DNA of 64,000 nt from Natribaculum luteum (GTDB lineage Archaea > Halobacteriota > Halobacteria > Halobacteriales > Natrialbaceae). Shown piece after piece: positions 54,941 through 63,084 of this stretch (the first letter of the stretch is position 1; every line of letters starts with the position of its first letter). The notes under the pieces are model-generated. The model was not told the origin of the DNA, did not search any database, and saw only the letters and a program-made list of their open reading frames with translations. Position numbers and translations under genes: made by a program. The stretch is taken from the NCBI RefSeq assembly GCF_023008545.1, contig NZ_CP095397.1, positions 2,232,001 to 2,296,000 of the forward strand, read 5' to 3'.

Positions 54941-55873
54941 ATGTTCGAATCGCTTCCCTACCACGCACTCAACGGCCTCTACTACGGGTTTATCCTGTTT
55001 ATGATCGCCGCCGGACTGACGATCGTCTTCGGCGTCCTGGGCGTGCTCAACCTCGCACACGGCGAACTGTACGCGCTCGGGTCGTTCGTCGCGTTTTCGA
55101 TCGTCGGCTACCTGACCGGCCTGATGGCCGAACCGACCGGTCCGGTCACGGCACTGATCTTCGGTGCCGTCGTACTCGCCGGTTCGCTCGCAGCGGCCGC
55201 CGTCCTCCTGCCGGTCGGGGCCACCCTCGAGGCGGCCTTCGTCAGACCGATCTACGACCGCGACGACGTCTACCAGCTGCTGTTGACGTACGCGCTCCTG
55301 TTGATCCTCACGGACGTGATGAAATTCGTCTGGGGGGCGAAGCCGCTCGACGTCGGCGTCTACGGCGAACTCAACGCCATTCCGACCACGGAACTGTTCG
55401 GGATCAGCTACCCCACCTACAACGTCGTCGTCGTCGCCGTCGGACTGGTGGTGTTCGGCTGGCTCGTCTGGTTTTTCGACCGGACGAAGACCGGCCGGAT
55501 CGTGCGTGCGACCGCCATCGACCGGGAGATGGCCACCGCGATCGGCGTCAGCACCGACCGGATCTTCACCCTCGTGTTCGCGATGGGCGCCTTTTTCGCC
55601 GGTTTCGGCGGCGCGATGGTCAGTATCGGCCCGGGTTCCGCCTACCTCGAGATGGGGCTCTCGCCGCTCGTACTCTCGTTCGTCGTCATCGTCATCGGTG
55701 GCCTCGGGAGCCTGCGAGGTGCGCTCGTCGGCGCGTTGCTGGTCGGTGTCTCCACTCGAGTGGTCACGCCGTACTACCCCGAACTCGAGCTGGCAGCACC
55801 GTTCGTCCTGATGGTGCTCGTGTTGCTCGTCAGACCGGAAGGGCTGTACGGAACGTGGGGTGAGATCGAGTGA
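54941..55873 (+). CDS. LivH-type ABC importer permease
   Basis: This 310-residue membrane protein has about eight hydrophobic segments and the family signature GLTIVFGVLGVLNLAHGELYALG at its start, with the IGVSTDRIFTLVFAMGAFFAGFGGA coupling region. It overlaps the next permease gene by four bases (GTGA at 55870-55873). A 17-codon open frame ends 5 bp before the start, which may couple translation with the upstream gene. Confidence 0.94.
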   Translation: MFESLPYHALNGLYYGFILFMIAAGLTIVFGVLGVLNLAHGELYALGSFVAFSIVGYLTGLMAEPTGPVTALIFGAVVLAGSLAAAAVLLPVGATLEAAFVRPIYDRDDVYQLLLTYALLLILTDVMKFVWGAKPLDVGVYGELNAIPTTELFGISYPTYNVVVVAVGLVVFGWLVWFFDRTKTGRIVRATAIDREMATAIGVSTDRIFTLVFAMGAFFAGFGGAMVSIGPGSAYLEMGLSPLVLSFVVIVIGGLGSLRGALVGALLVGVSTRVVTPYYPELELAAPFVLMVLVLLVRPEGLYGTWGEIE

Positions 55874-57006
55874 GTCGCGCTCGCCTCTCGACAGGGAACC
55901 TGCCGACGGTGGTTCGGGTGGTACTCGTCGTCCTCGGCCTCGGCGTTCTCCTCGCCGTCCCCGACCTCGCGCGGGTGACGCCGCTGTCGTTCGCGACGAT
56001 CCACAAGGGCCTCCTGTTCGGCCTCGCTGCGGTCGGGCTGAACCTGCTGTTGCGCCACACCGAACTGGTCTCGTTTGGCCACGTCGCGTTCTTCGGAACC
56101 GGCGCTTACGGGGCGGCGGTGCTCGCCACCTATTACGAGGTCTCGAGCGGACTCGTTCTGCTCGCCGGAGCCGTCCTCGCCGCGACGGCGGTCGCCCTCG
56201 TCGTCGGCTACCTCGTGGCCGGCCACCTCGACATCTACTTCGCGCTGTTGACGCTCGCGTTCAACCAGGTGCTGTTCGCGTTCGTCGTCCAGAGTAGCTT
56301 CTTCAACTCGACCGACGGCCTCTCGGTCCGCGCCGGCGGCGTCGACCGGCCGTCGTTGCTCGGTCTCGATCAACTGCTGGTGTCTGCCGGCCTCGATCCC
56401 GTCCAGGCGTACAACTACGTGCTGTACTATCTCACGGTCGCGATTCTCGTCGTCATGGTGCTCGTCACCTGGAAGCTCGTCAACTCCCCGTTCGGACGGG
56501 CGCTCGACGCCATCGGACAGGACCGCACTCGAGCACGGTTCATCGGGATTCCGGTCGAACGCTACGTCTGGATCGCGTTCACGATCTCCGGCATCTACGG
56601 TGGGATCGCCGGCGGTCTGTTCGCGTTACTCCAGTTGCACGTTCGCCCGGAACCCGTCCTGTTCGCGTTCGTCTCGGGCGAGATCCTGTTCATGGCGATT
56701 CTCGGCGGGGTCGGCACGCTCGTCGGACCGGTCGTCGGCGGCGTGATCCTCGTCTACCTGCTCGACCTGGCGCGATTCTACGTCACGTACTATCACGCGC
56801 TCACCGGGATCGTGTTGCTCGCCGTCGTCTACTTCCTGCCCGAGGGCGTCCTCGGGTCGCTCCCGGCGCTCGGCGCGGCAATCGATCGCCGTCGCCGTGA
56901 TCCCGGTCTCGTCCGGAACGACGTCGAGGCGGTCGTCTCGTCCGTTCGTCGGGGCGTCCATCGTGCCGTGACCACTGTTCGAATTCTCGTGTTCGGGGTG
57001 AACTGA
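55870..57006 (+). CDS. LivM-type ABC importer permease
   Basis: This 378-residue membrane protein starts with GTG. It has about nine or ten hydrophobic segments, the family motif RHTELVSFGHVAFFGTGAYG, the coupling-loop equivalent GIPVERYVWIAFTISGIYGG and a basic C-terminal tail of about 45 residues. It pairs with the LivH-like permease. The ATPase gene begins one base after its stop. Confidence 0.94.
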   Translation: MSRARLSTGNLPTVVRVVLVVLGLGVLLAVPDLARVTPLSFATIHKGLLFGLAAVGLNLLLRHTELVSFGHVAFFGTGAYGAAVLATYYEVSSGLVLLAGAVLAATAVALVVGYLVAGHLDIYFALLTLAFNQVLFAFVVQSSFFNSTDGLSVRAGGVDRPSLLGLDQLLVSAGLDPVQAYNYVLYYLTVAILVVMVLVTWKLVNSPFGRALDAIGQDRTRARFIGIPVERYVWIAFTISGIYGGIAGGLFALLQLHVRPEPVLFAFVSGEILFMAILGGVGTLVGPVVGGVILVYLLDLARFYVTYYHALTGIVLLAVVYFLPEGVLGSLPALGAAIDRRRRDPGLVRNDVEAVVSSVRRGVHRAVTTVRILVFGVN

Positions 57007-57007
57007 C

Positions 57008-57784
57008 ATGCTCGAAGCACGCAACCTTCGCAAGACGTTCGGAGAACTGCGCGCCACCGACGACGTCTCGCTCCAGTTCGGGACGACCGACGGCGAGATG
57101 GTGTTCATCGTCGGGCCGAACGGAGCCGGCAAGACGACGCTCGTCAACCTCCTCACGGGGTTGTTGACGCCCGACCAGGGATCGGTCGTGGTCCACGAAG
57201 ACGACGGCGACGGCACCACCGTCGAACGAGAGATTACCGGTATGGCCCCGGAGAACCGGGTCGACGCCGGCCTCGTCAGGAGCTTCCAGATCGTCCACGT
57301 CTTCGAGGAGATGACCGTCCGCGAGAACCTCCGCGTCGCCGTCCTCTCCGAGCAAGGCGAGACGCTGAACGTCCTCTCGCTCGACGACGGACACGACGAC
57401 GTCGAACGAACCGTCGACGACCTCCTGGCGCAGTTTCGACTCGAGGACGTCGCCGACGAGGTCGCCGACACCCTCCCCCACGGCGACCGGAAACTGCTGG
57501 ACGTGGCGATGTCGTTCGGACTCGAGCCGACGTACCTGCTGCTCGACGAGCCCACCGCGGGCGTCGCGACCCGCGAGAAAGAGTACGTCATCGAGACGAT
57601 CGCCGAGGCCAGCGAGGCCGACGACGTCACGACCGTGACGATCGAACACGACATGGACATCGTCAAATCCTACGCCGACCGGCTGGTCGTCCTCCACGAG
57701 GGGCGCGTCTTCCGCGAGGGCGACCCCTCGCTGCTCGAGACCGACAGCGAACTCCGGCGCGTCCTGCTGGGGGTGGACGAATGA
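57008..57784 (+). CDS. LivG-type ABC importer ATPase
   Basis: In this 258-residue ATPase Walker A is VGPNGAGKTTLVNLLTG, the Q-loop is GLVRSFQIVHVF, Walker B is YLLLDEPTAGV and the switch is TIEHDMDIVKSYADR. The signature reads LPHGDRKLLDVAMS rather than the usual LSxGxxR, a noticeable change. It overlaps livF by four bases. An acidic insert (EDDGDGTTVEREITG) follows the phosphate loop. Confidence 0.94.
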   Translation: MLEARNLRKTFGELRATDDVSLQFGTTDGEMVFIVGPNGAGKTTLVNLLTGLLTPDQGSVVVHEDDGDGTTVEREITGMAPENRVDAGLVRSFQIVHVFEEMTVRENLRVAVLSEQGETLNVLSLDDGHDDVERTVDDLLAQFRLEDVADEVADTLPHGDRKLLDVAMSFGLEPTYLLLDEPTAGVATREKEYVIETIAEASEADDVTTVTIEHDMDIVKSYADRLVVLHEGRVFREGDPSLLETDSELRRVLLGVDE

Positions 57785-58512
57785 GCGACCCACTGCTCGA
57801 GGTGTCGAACCTCACCGCCACGGTCGCGGGGTTCGAGGTCACCCACGGCATCGACCTCGAGGTCGGCGAGGGCGAGGCGGTCGCCCTCGTCGGACGCAAC
57901 GGCGCGGGAAAGACGTCGACGTTCCGATCGATCATGGGACTGACGCCGATCGCCAGCGGTTCGATCCGGTTCGACGGCGAGGAGTTGACCGACCTGCGTT
58001 CTGAACTGATCCCCAAGCGGGGGATCGGCTACCAGCCCGAAGGTCGGGACCTGTTCACCGGGATGACCGTCGAGGAGAACTTCCGGCTGCCCATCTGGAC
58101 CGCCGGCGACGCCCGCAGCATCGACGACGAGGACGCCGTCGTCGAGGACGTCTTCGATCTCTTCACCGAACTCGAAAATCGCCGGGACGCCGAGGTCCAG
58201 AACTTGAGCGGCGGCCAGGGAAAGATGACGGCCATCGGCCGGGCGCTCGCGCTCCAGCCCGACCTGCTGATCCTCGACGAACCGCTCGAGGGTCTCGCAC
58301 CGGTCGTCGTCGAGAACCTCAAGTCCTACATCCGCGAGATCATCGACCGCGACATCTCGGTGCTGGTCGCCGAGTCGAACGCCAGCCACGTCCCCGAGAT
58401 CGTCGACCGGATGTACGTCATCGAACGCGGCGACATCGTCGACAGCGGCGACCCCGACGACCTCGTGCAGGACGAAGAGATACAGCTGCTCATGCAAGGC
58501 GGCGGCACCTGA
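57781..58512 (+). CDS. LivF-type ABC importer ATPase
   Basis: In this 243-residue ATPase Walker A is VGRNGAGKTSTFRSIMG, the signature is LSGGQGKMTAIGRALAL and Walker B is LLILDEPLEGLAP. GYQPEGRDLFTGMTVEENF is typical of LivF. It closes the importer operon. Its stop codon begins a short TGATACCGTCGGCTG motif like the palindromic elements, but with only one arm recognisable. Confidence 0.94.
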   Translation: MSDPLLEVSNLTATVAGFEVTHGIDLEVGEGEAVALVGRNGAGKTSTFRSIMGLTPIASGSIRFDGEELTDLRSELIPKRGIGYQPEGRDLFTGMTVEENFRLPIWTAGDARSIDDEDAVVEDVFDLFTELENRRDAEVQNLSGGQGKMTAIGRALALQPDLLILDEPLEGLAPVVVENLKSYIREIIDRDISVLVAESNASHVPEIVDRMYVIERGDIVDSGDPDDLVQDEEIQLLMQGGGT

Positions 58513-58534
58513 TACCGTCGGCTGTCCGTCGTTT
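58510..58534 (+). repeat. One-armed relic of a stop-anchored palindromic element
   Basis: TGATACCGTCGGCTGTCCGTCG begins at the livF-like stop codon TGA. It resembles the first arm of element C, but the matching far arm is not clear in the 84-bp gap before the HTH-10 gene. Confidence 0.4.
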
Positions 58535-58596
58535 TCGATACCACTGGAACTGCCCGTCGGTTGCTCCGGTACGCAGTCACGACCGTCGTCGTAAAC

Positions 58597-59322
58597 TCAC
58601 GGCTCCGATCCGATCGACTCCCCGTCCAGACTCGACAGGGCGGACATCGCCGCGTCGAGTATCTTCCGTTCACTCCGTCTGAGGTTCATCGAGACGCCCG
58701 TCTTCGAGATGTCGAAGTGGTCCGCGAGCTCCTCGAGCGTGACCTCGCGTGGTGTCTCGTAGTAACCGAACTGCGAGGCCGCCTCGAACGTCTTTCGCTC
58801 GGTTTCGGTAAGCGACCGACAGCCCTCGAGCAGGTGCATTGCGCTGTTCGAGTTCTCGAGGAGGTCGAACAGCGTCGTCGCCCCGAACTGGTCGCGATTC
58901 TCGACGTCGAAGTCGTTGTGTCGCTCGAGTTCCGCCAGCGTCTCGTCTTCGTCCTCGTCGTCGTCGAAGCCGATGTGCCAGTGTTCGCGGCCGTTCTCGA
59001 TCTGGAACGGGCCGGTGATGTAGCCACCGTTTCGCTGGATCGTCCGCATCGCGTTCGTCTCGTCGATGACCGTCCCGATCTGGGCGACGTTGTCCTGTTT
59101 CGAGAGGACGTAGCAGTCGTTCATGTTGTCGTGGGCCCGGAGTCGCCGCAGGCCGTCCTCGAGTTCACCCCTCGACTCCCCTTTCGCGATCAGCCGCGTC
59201 TCGAGTTTCTTCGCGTCAGTGTCCAGTTGCCACTGGACGGCAGAGAAGGCGACGTCGGCGTCGTCAGTCGTGTCGATGAACGGACAGTCGTACTGACGCA
59301 TGTCTATGTTGAGGTCGATCAT
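58597..59322 (-). CDS. HTH-10 (bacterio-opsin-activator type) transcriptional regulator
   Basis: This 241-residue protein has the haloarchaeal HTH-10 domain at its C-terminus (TLEELADHFDISKTGVSMNL, then RRSERKILDAAMSAL). The N-terminal 150 residues are a variable sensor part without a PAS or GAF pattern. It converges on the Liv-type importer operon, 84 bp away, and is the obvious candidate to regulate it. The start lies about 24-34 nt past a strong TATA region, supporting a leaderless transcript. Confidence 0.9.
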   Translation of the reverse strand: MIDLNIDMRQYDCPFIDTTDDADVAFSAVQWQLDTDAKKLETRLIAKGESRGELEDGLRRLRAHDNMNDCYVLSKQDNVAQIGTVIDETNAMRTIQRNGGYITGPFQIENGREHWHIGFDDDEDEDETLAELERHNDFDVENRDQFGATTLFDLLENSNSAMHLLEGCRSLTETERKTFEAASQFGYYETPREVTLEELADHFDISKTGVSMNLRRSERKILDAAMSALSSLDGESIGSEP

Positions 59323-59345
59323 CGGTACCAGACATCATCTCTCAC

Positions 59346-59356
59346 GATATATATTA
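59346..59356 (-). promoter_or_regulatory. TATA region for the HTH-10 gene
   Basis: TAATATATATC on the minus strand lies 24-34 nt upstream of the ATG at 59322. Confidence 0.5.
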
Positions 59357-59525
59357 ACAGTTACCACTAACTTCGTGTCGTCGTCGAGCCGGCGGCCCAC
59401 TCGAGTGTGGACCGGCCGAGCGTCGATTCGGTTTCGAGCGGCCGAGGACCGCATTTCTCGCCGCTCCACGGCGGTTGATATGTTAACGTGTGTCCTTTTG
59501 GACGTCTCGAGACAACGTTTTCCCG

Positions 59526-60389
59526 ATGGATTCCTCTCGAGAACAGGTCGCAGTCCCCGAGATCACGCGGGATCGCATCCACACGGTCGACGACGACTCG
59601 TTCACCGCCGACAACTGCTGTATCGTCACGGGCGGTGGCTCTGGAATCGGACGGGCGCTTTCGCTCGCGGCAGCCGAAAACGGGCTCACCGTCGTCGCGA
59701 CGGATATCGACGACGACGGCCTCGCGGAGACGGTCGCTCACGGCGAGGAACTCGGCATCGAGGCACCGATCGAGACGGTGACGGCCGACCTCACCGTCGA
59801 CGACGACGTAGAGCGGATCGTCGACGAGGCTGCGAGCTACGGCGACGTCAAGTACCTCGCGAACGTCGCGGGGATGCAACACATCGACGCGATCGAGGAC
59901 TTTCCGATGGGGGCCTACGACCGGATGCACCGGGTGATGCTCAGAGCGCCGCTGTATCTCACGAAGCTGTGTCTGCCCCACTTCCGCGAGACCGACGACG
60001 GGCGGGGCTGCGTCGGGAACATGGCCTCGGTCCACGGCCACTACGTCACGGCCGAGAAGGTCGCCTACAACGTCTCGAAGTTCGGTCTCCGCGGACTCAC
60101 CCAGTCGATCGCGGCCGAAGGCGACGGCGACGTCCGGTCGTTCTCGGTGAGCACCGGCTACGTCAAGACGCCGCTCGTGGCGAACCAGATCCCTGACACC
60201 GCCGAGAGCCGCGGCATCAGCGTCGACGAGGTGATCAGCGACGTGATGCTCGGCCAGGCCAGAAACGACGAGATGATGGAACCCGTCGACGTCGCGAACC
60301 TCTTCGTGCTCGGATTCTCGAAACTCGCTCGTCACCTCAACGGCGGCGATCTGCTGTTCGACGGTGGGATGACGTTGACCTACGAGTGA
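59526..60389 (+). CDS. Short-chain dehydrogenase/reductase (3-hydroxybutyrate dehydrogenase-like)
   Basis: This 287-residue Rossmann-fold enzyme has the cofactor motif VTGGGSGIGRALSLAA, the NAG-like NVAGMQH, the catalytic serine in MASVHGHYV and the YxxxK pair in VAYNVSKFGLRGLTQ. TDIDDDGL after the second strand suggests NAD preference (aspartate at its end). It resembles 3-hydroxybutyrate dehydrogenases. Divergent from the HTH-10 gene. The ATG at 59526 follows the alternative start at 59490, which adds a non-family segment. Confidence 0.9.
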   Translation: MDSSREQVAVPEITRDRIHTVDDDSFTADNCCIVTGGGSGIGRALSLAAAENGLTVVATDIDDDGLAETVAHGEELGIEAPIETVTADLTVDDDVERIVDEAASYGDVKYLANVAGMQHIDAIEDFPMGAYDRMHRVMLRAPLYLTKLCLPHFRETDDGRGCVGNMASVHGHYVTAEKVAYNVSKFGLRGLTQSIAAEGDGDVRSFSVSTGYVKTPLVANQIPDTAESRGISVDEVISDVMLGQARNDEMMEPVDVANLFVLGFSKLARHLNGGDLLFDGGMTLTYE

Positions 60390-60454
60390 GAACGGGTTCG
60401 GCCGAGAGAGTGCACGGACGAAAGGAGGCCGACCCGTCCCCCAACCGCCGCCGA

Positions 60455-61213
60455 TCAGCGCCGCCGTCGAACGAGCGCCATCCCGACGATCGCGGTGATC
60501 GCCACCGCGACCCCGAAACCGGGCTGAGAGTCCCCGTCGCTCGCCTCCGCGGGCGTGACGACGGCTTCGTACCCCTCGAGTGAGGTGCTCGCGTTCCAGA
60601 CGAGCCGCCGATCGTCACGGTCGGTCGGCACCGGTGTCACGTTCTCGAGTGTGTACCCCTCCGGGAGGCGGACGACGACGGTTCGATCGGGGGCAAACCC
60701 GCTGGCGAACGGCTCGCCGAGGATCAACCGATCGCCGTCGACCGCCGCGAGGGAACGCCAGGTCGCCGAGACGGTGACGACGCCACGATCGTCCGCATCG
60801 TCGACCTCGAACGAGACGTCGGTGGCTTCGATCGCCATCTCGCGGCCTGTCTCCTCGGCGGTCGCCGTCACGACGGTCTGCAACCGGCTCTCGGTGCGGT
60901 TTTCGAGTCGATCCCGCTTCGTCTCGTTCTGCCGGAGCGACTCGAAGGCGGTCCGGTCGCTCTCGGATTCGAGGTCGAAGACGACGGTGACGGCCGTCGT
61001 CGCGTCGCCGTCGCCCTCGAGGTCGACCACGAACGCGGAGTCTGATTGCTGTGGCGGACGCTCTGTCTCCGCTGCGCGAGCGCCGCCAACGCCTCCGACT
61101 GCACTCCCGAGCAAGGCGAGCGTGACGAGTGCAGCGGCCAGCACGGCCGGCACTCGGGAACCGAGTGACTGCGACGAATCGGTCTGCCGAGTCTGATCAG
61201 ACCGTCGATTCAT
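60455..61213 (-). CDS. PGF-CTERM-anchored protein with DUF7345-like ectodomain
   Basis: This 252-residue surface protein has a signal peptide (about residues 22-46, AALVTLALLGSAVGG), an ectodomain with LEVDLEG-like strands and the segment ATWRSLAAVDGDRLILGEPF, and a C-terminal QPGFGVAVAITAIVGMALVRRRR, the PGF-CTERM sorting signal. The ectodomain resembles that of the partial protein at 63085. The start is at 61213, or 61231 as an alternative. Either ATG overlaps the end of the upstream gene, so the two are coupled. Confidence 0.85.
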   Translation of the reverse strand: MNRRSDQTRQTDSSQSLGSRVPAVLAAALVTLALLGSAVGGVGGARAAETERPPQQSDSAFVVDLEGDGDATTAVTVVFDLESESDRTAFESLRQNETKRDRLENRTESRLQTVVTATAEETGREMAIEATDVSFEVDDADDRGVVTVSATWRSLAAVDGDRLILGEPFASGFAPDRTVVVRLPEGYTLENVTPVPTDRDDRRLVWNASTSLEGYEAVVTPAEASDGDSQPGFGVAVAITAIVGMALVRRRR

Positions 61214-62918
61214 CGTCGTCTTCGCTGTCATCGTCTGTATCGTCTACGTCGTCTTCTTCGTCGCCTTCGCTGTCGTCGTCTGTATCGTCTACGTCGTCTT
61301 CTTCGTCGCCTTCGCTGTCGTCGTCTGTATCGTCTACGTCGTCTTCTTCGTCGCCTTCGCTGTCGTCGTCTGTATCGTCTACGTCGTCTTCTTCGTCGCC
61401 CTCGCTGTCATCGTCTTCTTCGTCGCCTTCGCTGTCCTCTTCACCGTCTTCATCTTCTGCATCGTCTTCATCCCCGTCTTCGACTACGTCTCCGTCGGAT
61501 TCCAGTTCGAGTTCGGTCTCGAGTTCGCCGCTGACGACGTCGACCTCGAGTTCGTCTTCATCGTCGGACAGTTCGAACGGGAACGACACCACACCGTCAT
61601 CGTCGGTGGTTCCGCTCCAGTCGTCAGTGGCTACCGTGGCACCCGAAACGGGCTCGCCGTCGAACGTTACGGAGACGGTCGCCGTTCCGTTCTCGACTGT
61701 CGCATCCGCCTGGAACCGCGAGTCGTCCTCGCGTTCGTCGTCGAACTCGAACTCGAGTTCGGCGTCGGCGTCGGCGTACTCGGCTTCGATGTCGGCCTCT
61801 TCACTGGGCAGGGTGACGGTGATCGTTCCGTCGTCGTTCGTTTCGCCGACCGACTGGCCGTTGACCGCGACGGTCGCGCCGGCCGCCGGCTGGCCGTCGG
61901 CGAGCACGACGAGCGTCACCTGTTCGCCTGGATTTGGCGTCCCCTCGTCGACGAGGATGGCCAGCCGTTTGTCATCGTCGTCTTCGTCGATTTCGTCGTC
62001 TTCGTTATCTTCTTCGCCGTCTTCGTCGTCTTCGTCCTCGTCGCGTGCGGCGATTTCTTCCTCGAGGGCAACGACAGTGCCCGTCTCGCCGTCGACGCTA
62101 ACCTCGGCGTCGCCGACCTCGGAGCCCGTGAGGACGAACTCGAACTCGTAGAGGCCGTCGTCGGTCTCGCTTTCGTCGAGGATCCAGGTTCCGTTCGCCG
62201 CGGAGAGGGTATCTTCGGCGATGGCGAGCGCGTCCGACTGGCTGATCACCAGCGTCCCGTTGCCATCACGCGGGCGCTCGAATTCGCGGCTTCGCTCGCC
62301 GTCTTCGCTTTCGACCTCGATCGACACGCCGTCGTCGAACTCGAGTTCGACCTCACCGCGTTCCTCGCCAGTGAAATGCCGGAGAAGTGCCTCGGAACCA
62401 GCGCCTGTCAGTCGAGTCACCGACGCTTTGCCGTCGGCCAGCGCCGTCTCGTTCACGCCGGCCGCGGCGAGTTCGAAGTCGTCGACCTCGGCGGCGCGTT
62501 CCTCGAGGCGGTCGTAACTCTCTACGACGCCCTGTGCACGGGCACTCAGCGACGCGAGTCGCTGGGCGTACGCCGACCTGTCGAGTTCGCCGTTCCGGTA
62601 TGCCTCCGTGGCGGCTTCGTACTCCGCCCGCAGCGTCGCCGAACGGTTCTCGAGAACCGCCGCGCGGTCTGCGATCGCCGCCGCGCGGTCGCTCTCGTTG
62701 CCACGTTCTATCCGTTCGTCGAACGCGGTATTCTCGAATTCGGTACGTACTTCGTCGCTCGTGGCGGTGACGACCGTCGACAGCTGTGCGCCAGCGGTGA
62801 CGTCGACGCCACCGTTGGTCTGTCGATCGGCAGTCGACACTCCAGCGACGACCGCCGGGCCGATCGCGCCCGTACAGAGCAACACGGCCATCGCGACGAG
62901 CAGGAGTTGTCGTTTCAT
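61197..62918 (-). CDS. Secreted acidic protein with PepSY-like and repeat domains
   Basis: This 573-residue protein has a signal peptide (MKRQLLLVAMAVLLCTGAIG), an N-terminal helical region, a PepSY-like segment (SQSDALAIAEDTL.. VSVDGETGTVVALEEE), two beta-domains resembling carboxypeptidase-regulatory or Big-like folds (NPGEQVTLVVLADGQPAAGA; GTATVSVTFDGEPVSG) and a C-terminal acidic repeat tail of about 80 residues (DSEGDEEDDVDDTDD repeated four times). No membrane anchor is visible at the C-terminus. It overlaps the next gene's start. Confidence 0.82.
   Translation of the reverse strand: MKRQLLLVAMAVLLCTGAIGPAVVAGVSTADRQTNGGVDVTAGAQLSTVVTATSDEVRTEFENTAFDERIERGNESDRAAAIADRAAVLENRSATLRAEYEAATEAYRNGELDRSAYAQRLASLSARAQGVVESYDRLEERAAEVDDFELAAAGVNETALADGKASVTRLTGAGSEALLRHFTGEERGEVELEFDDGVSIEVESEDGERSREFERPRDGNGTLVISQSDALAIAEDTLSAANGTWILDESETDDGLYEFEFVLTGSEVGDAEVSVDGETGTVVALEEEIAARDEDEDDEDGEEDNEDDEIDEDDDDKRLAILVDEGTPNPGEQVTLVVLADGQPAAGATVAVNGQSVGETNDDGTITVTLPSEEADIEAEYADADAELEFEFDDEREDDSRFQADATVENGTATVSVTFDGEPVSGATVATDDWSGTTDDDGVVSFPFELSDDEDELEVDVVSGELETELELESDGDVVEDGDEDDAEDEDGEEDSEGDEEDDDSEGDEEDDVDDTDDDSEGDEEDDVDDTDDDSEGDEEDDVDDTDDDSEGDEEDDVDDTDDDSEDDDESTV
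61221..61427 (-). repeat. 45-bp tandem repeat coding DSEGDEEDDVDDTDD
   Basis: Four near-identical 45-bp units (61221-61265, 61266-61310, 61311-61355, 61356-61400) plus a 27-bp partial unit encode the 15-residue acidic repeat. Confidence 0.9.
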
Positions 62919-63056
62919 CGTCGATCCGGTCTCTCTTCGGGACCGACATAAACCGTCGTCACCGTTGTCGTGATTTCCCTCGAGTTGCACGGCAGCCCCG
63001 CCGCTGTCGGACGTTTGCACCGAATTGCAGCGATTTGCAGACGATCGGTCAGCACG

Positions 63057-63064
63057 CTTATACC
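63057..63064 (+). promoter_or_regulatory. TATA-like box for the last gene
   Basis: CTTATACC lies 21-28 nt before the GTG at 63085, favouring that codon as a leaderless start. Confidence 0.45.
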
Positions 63065-63084
63065 GTCGCTCTCAAAACCATCAC

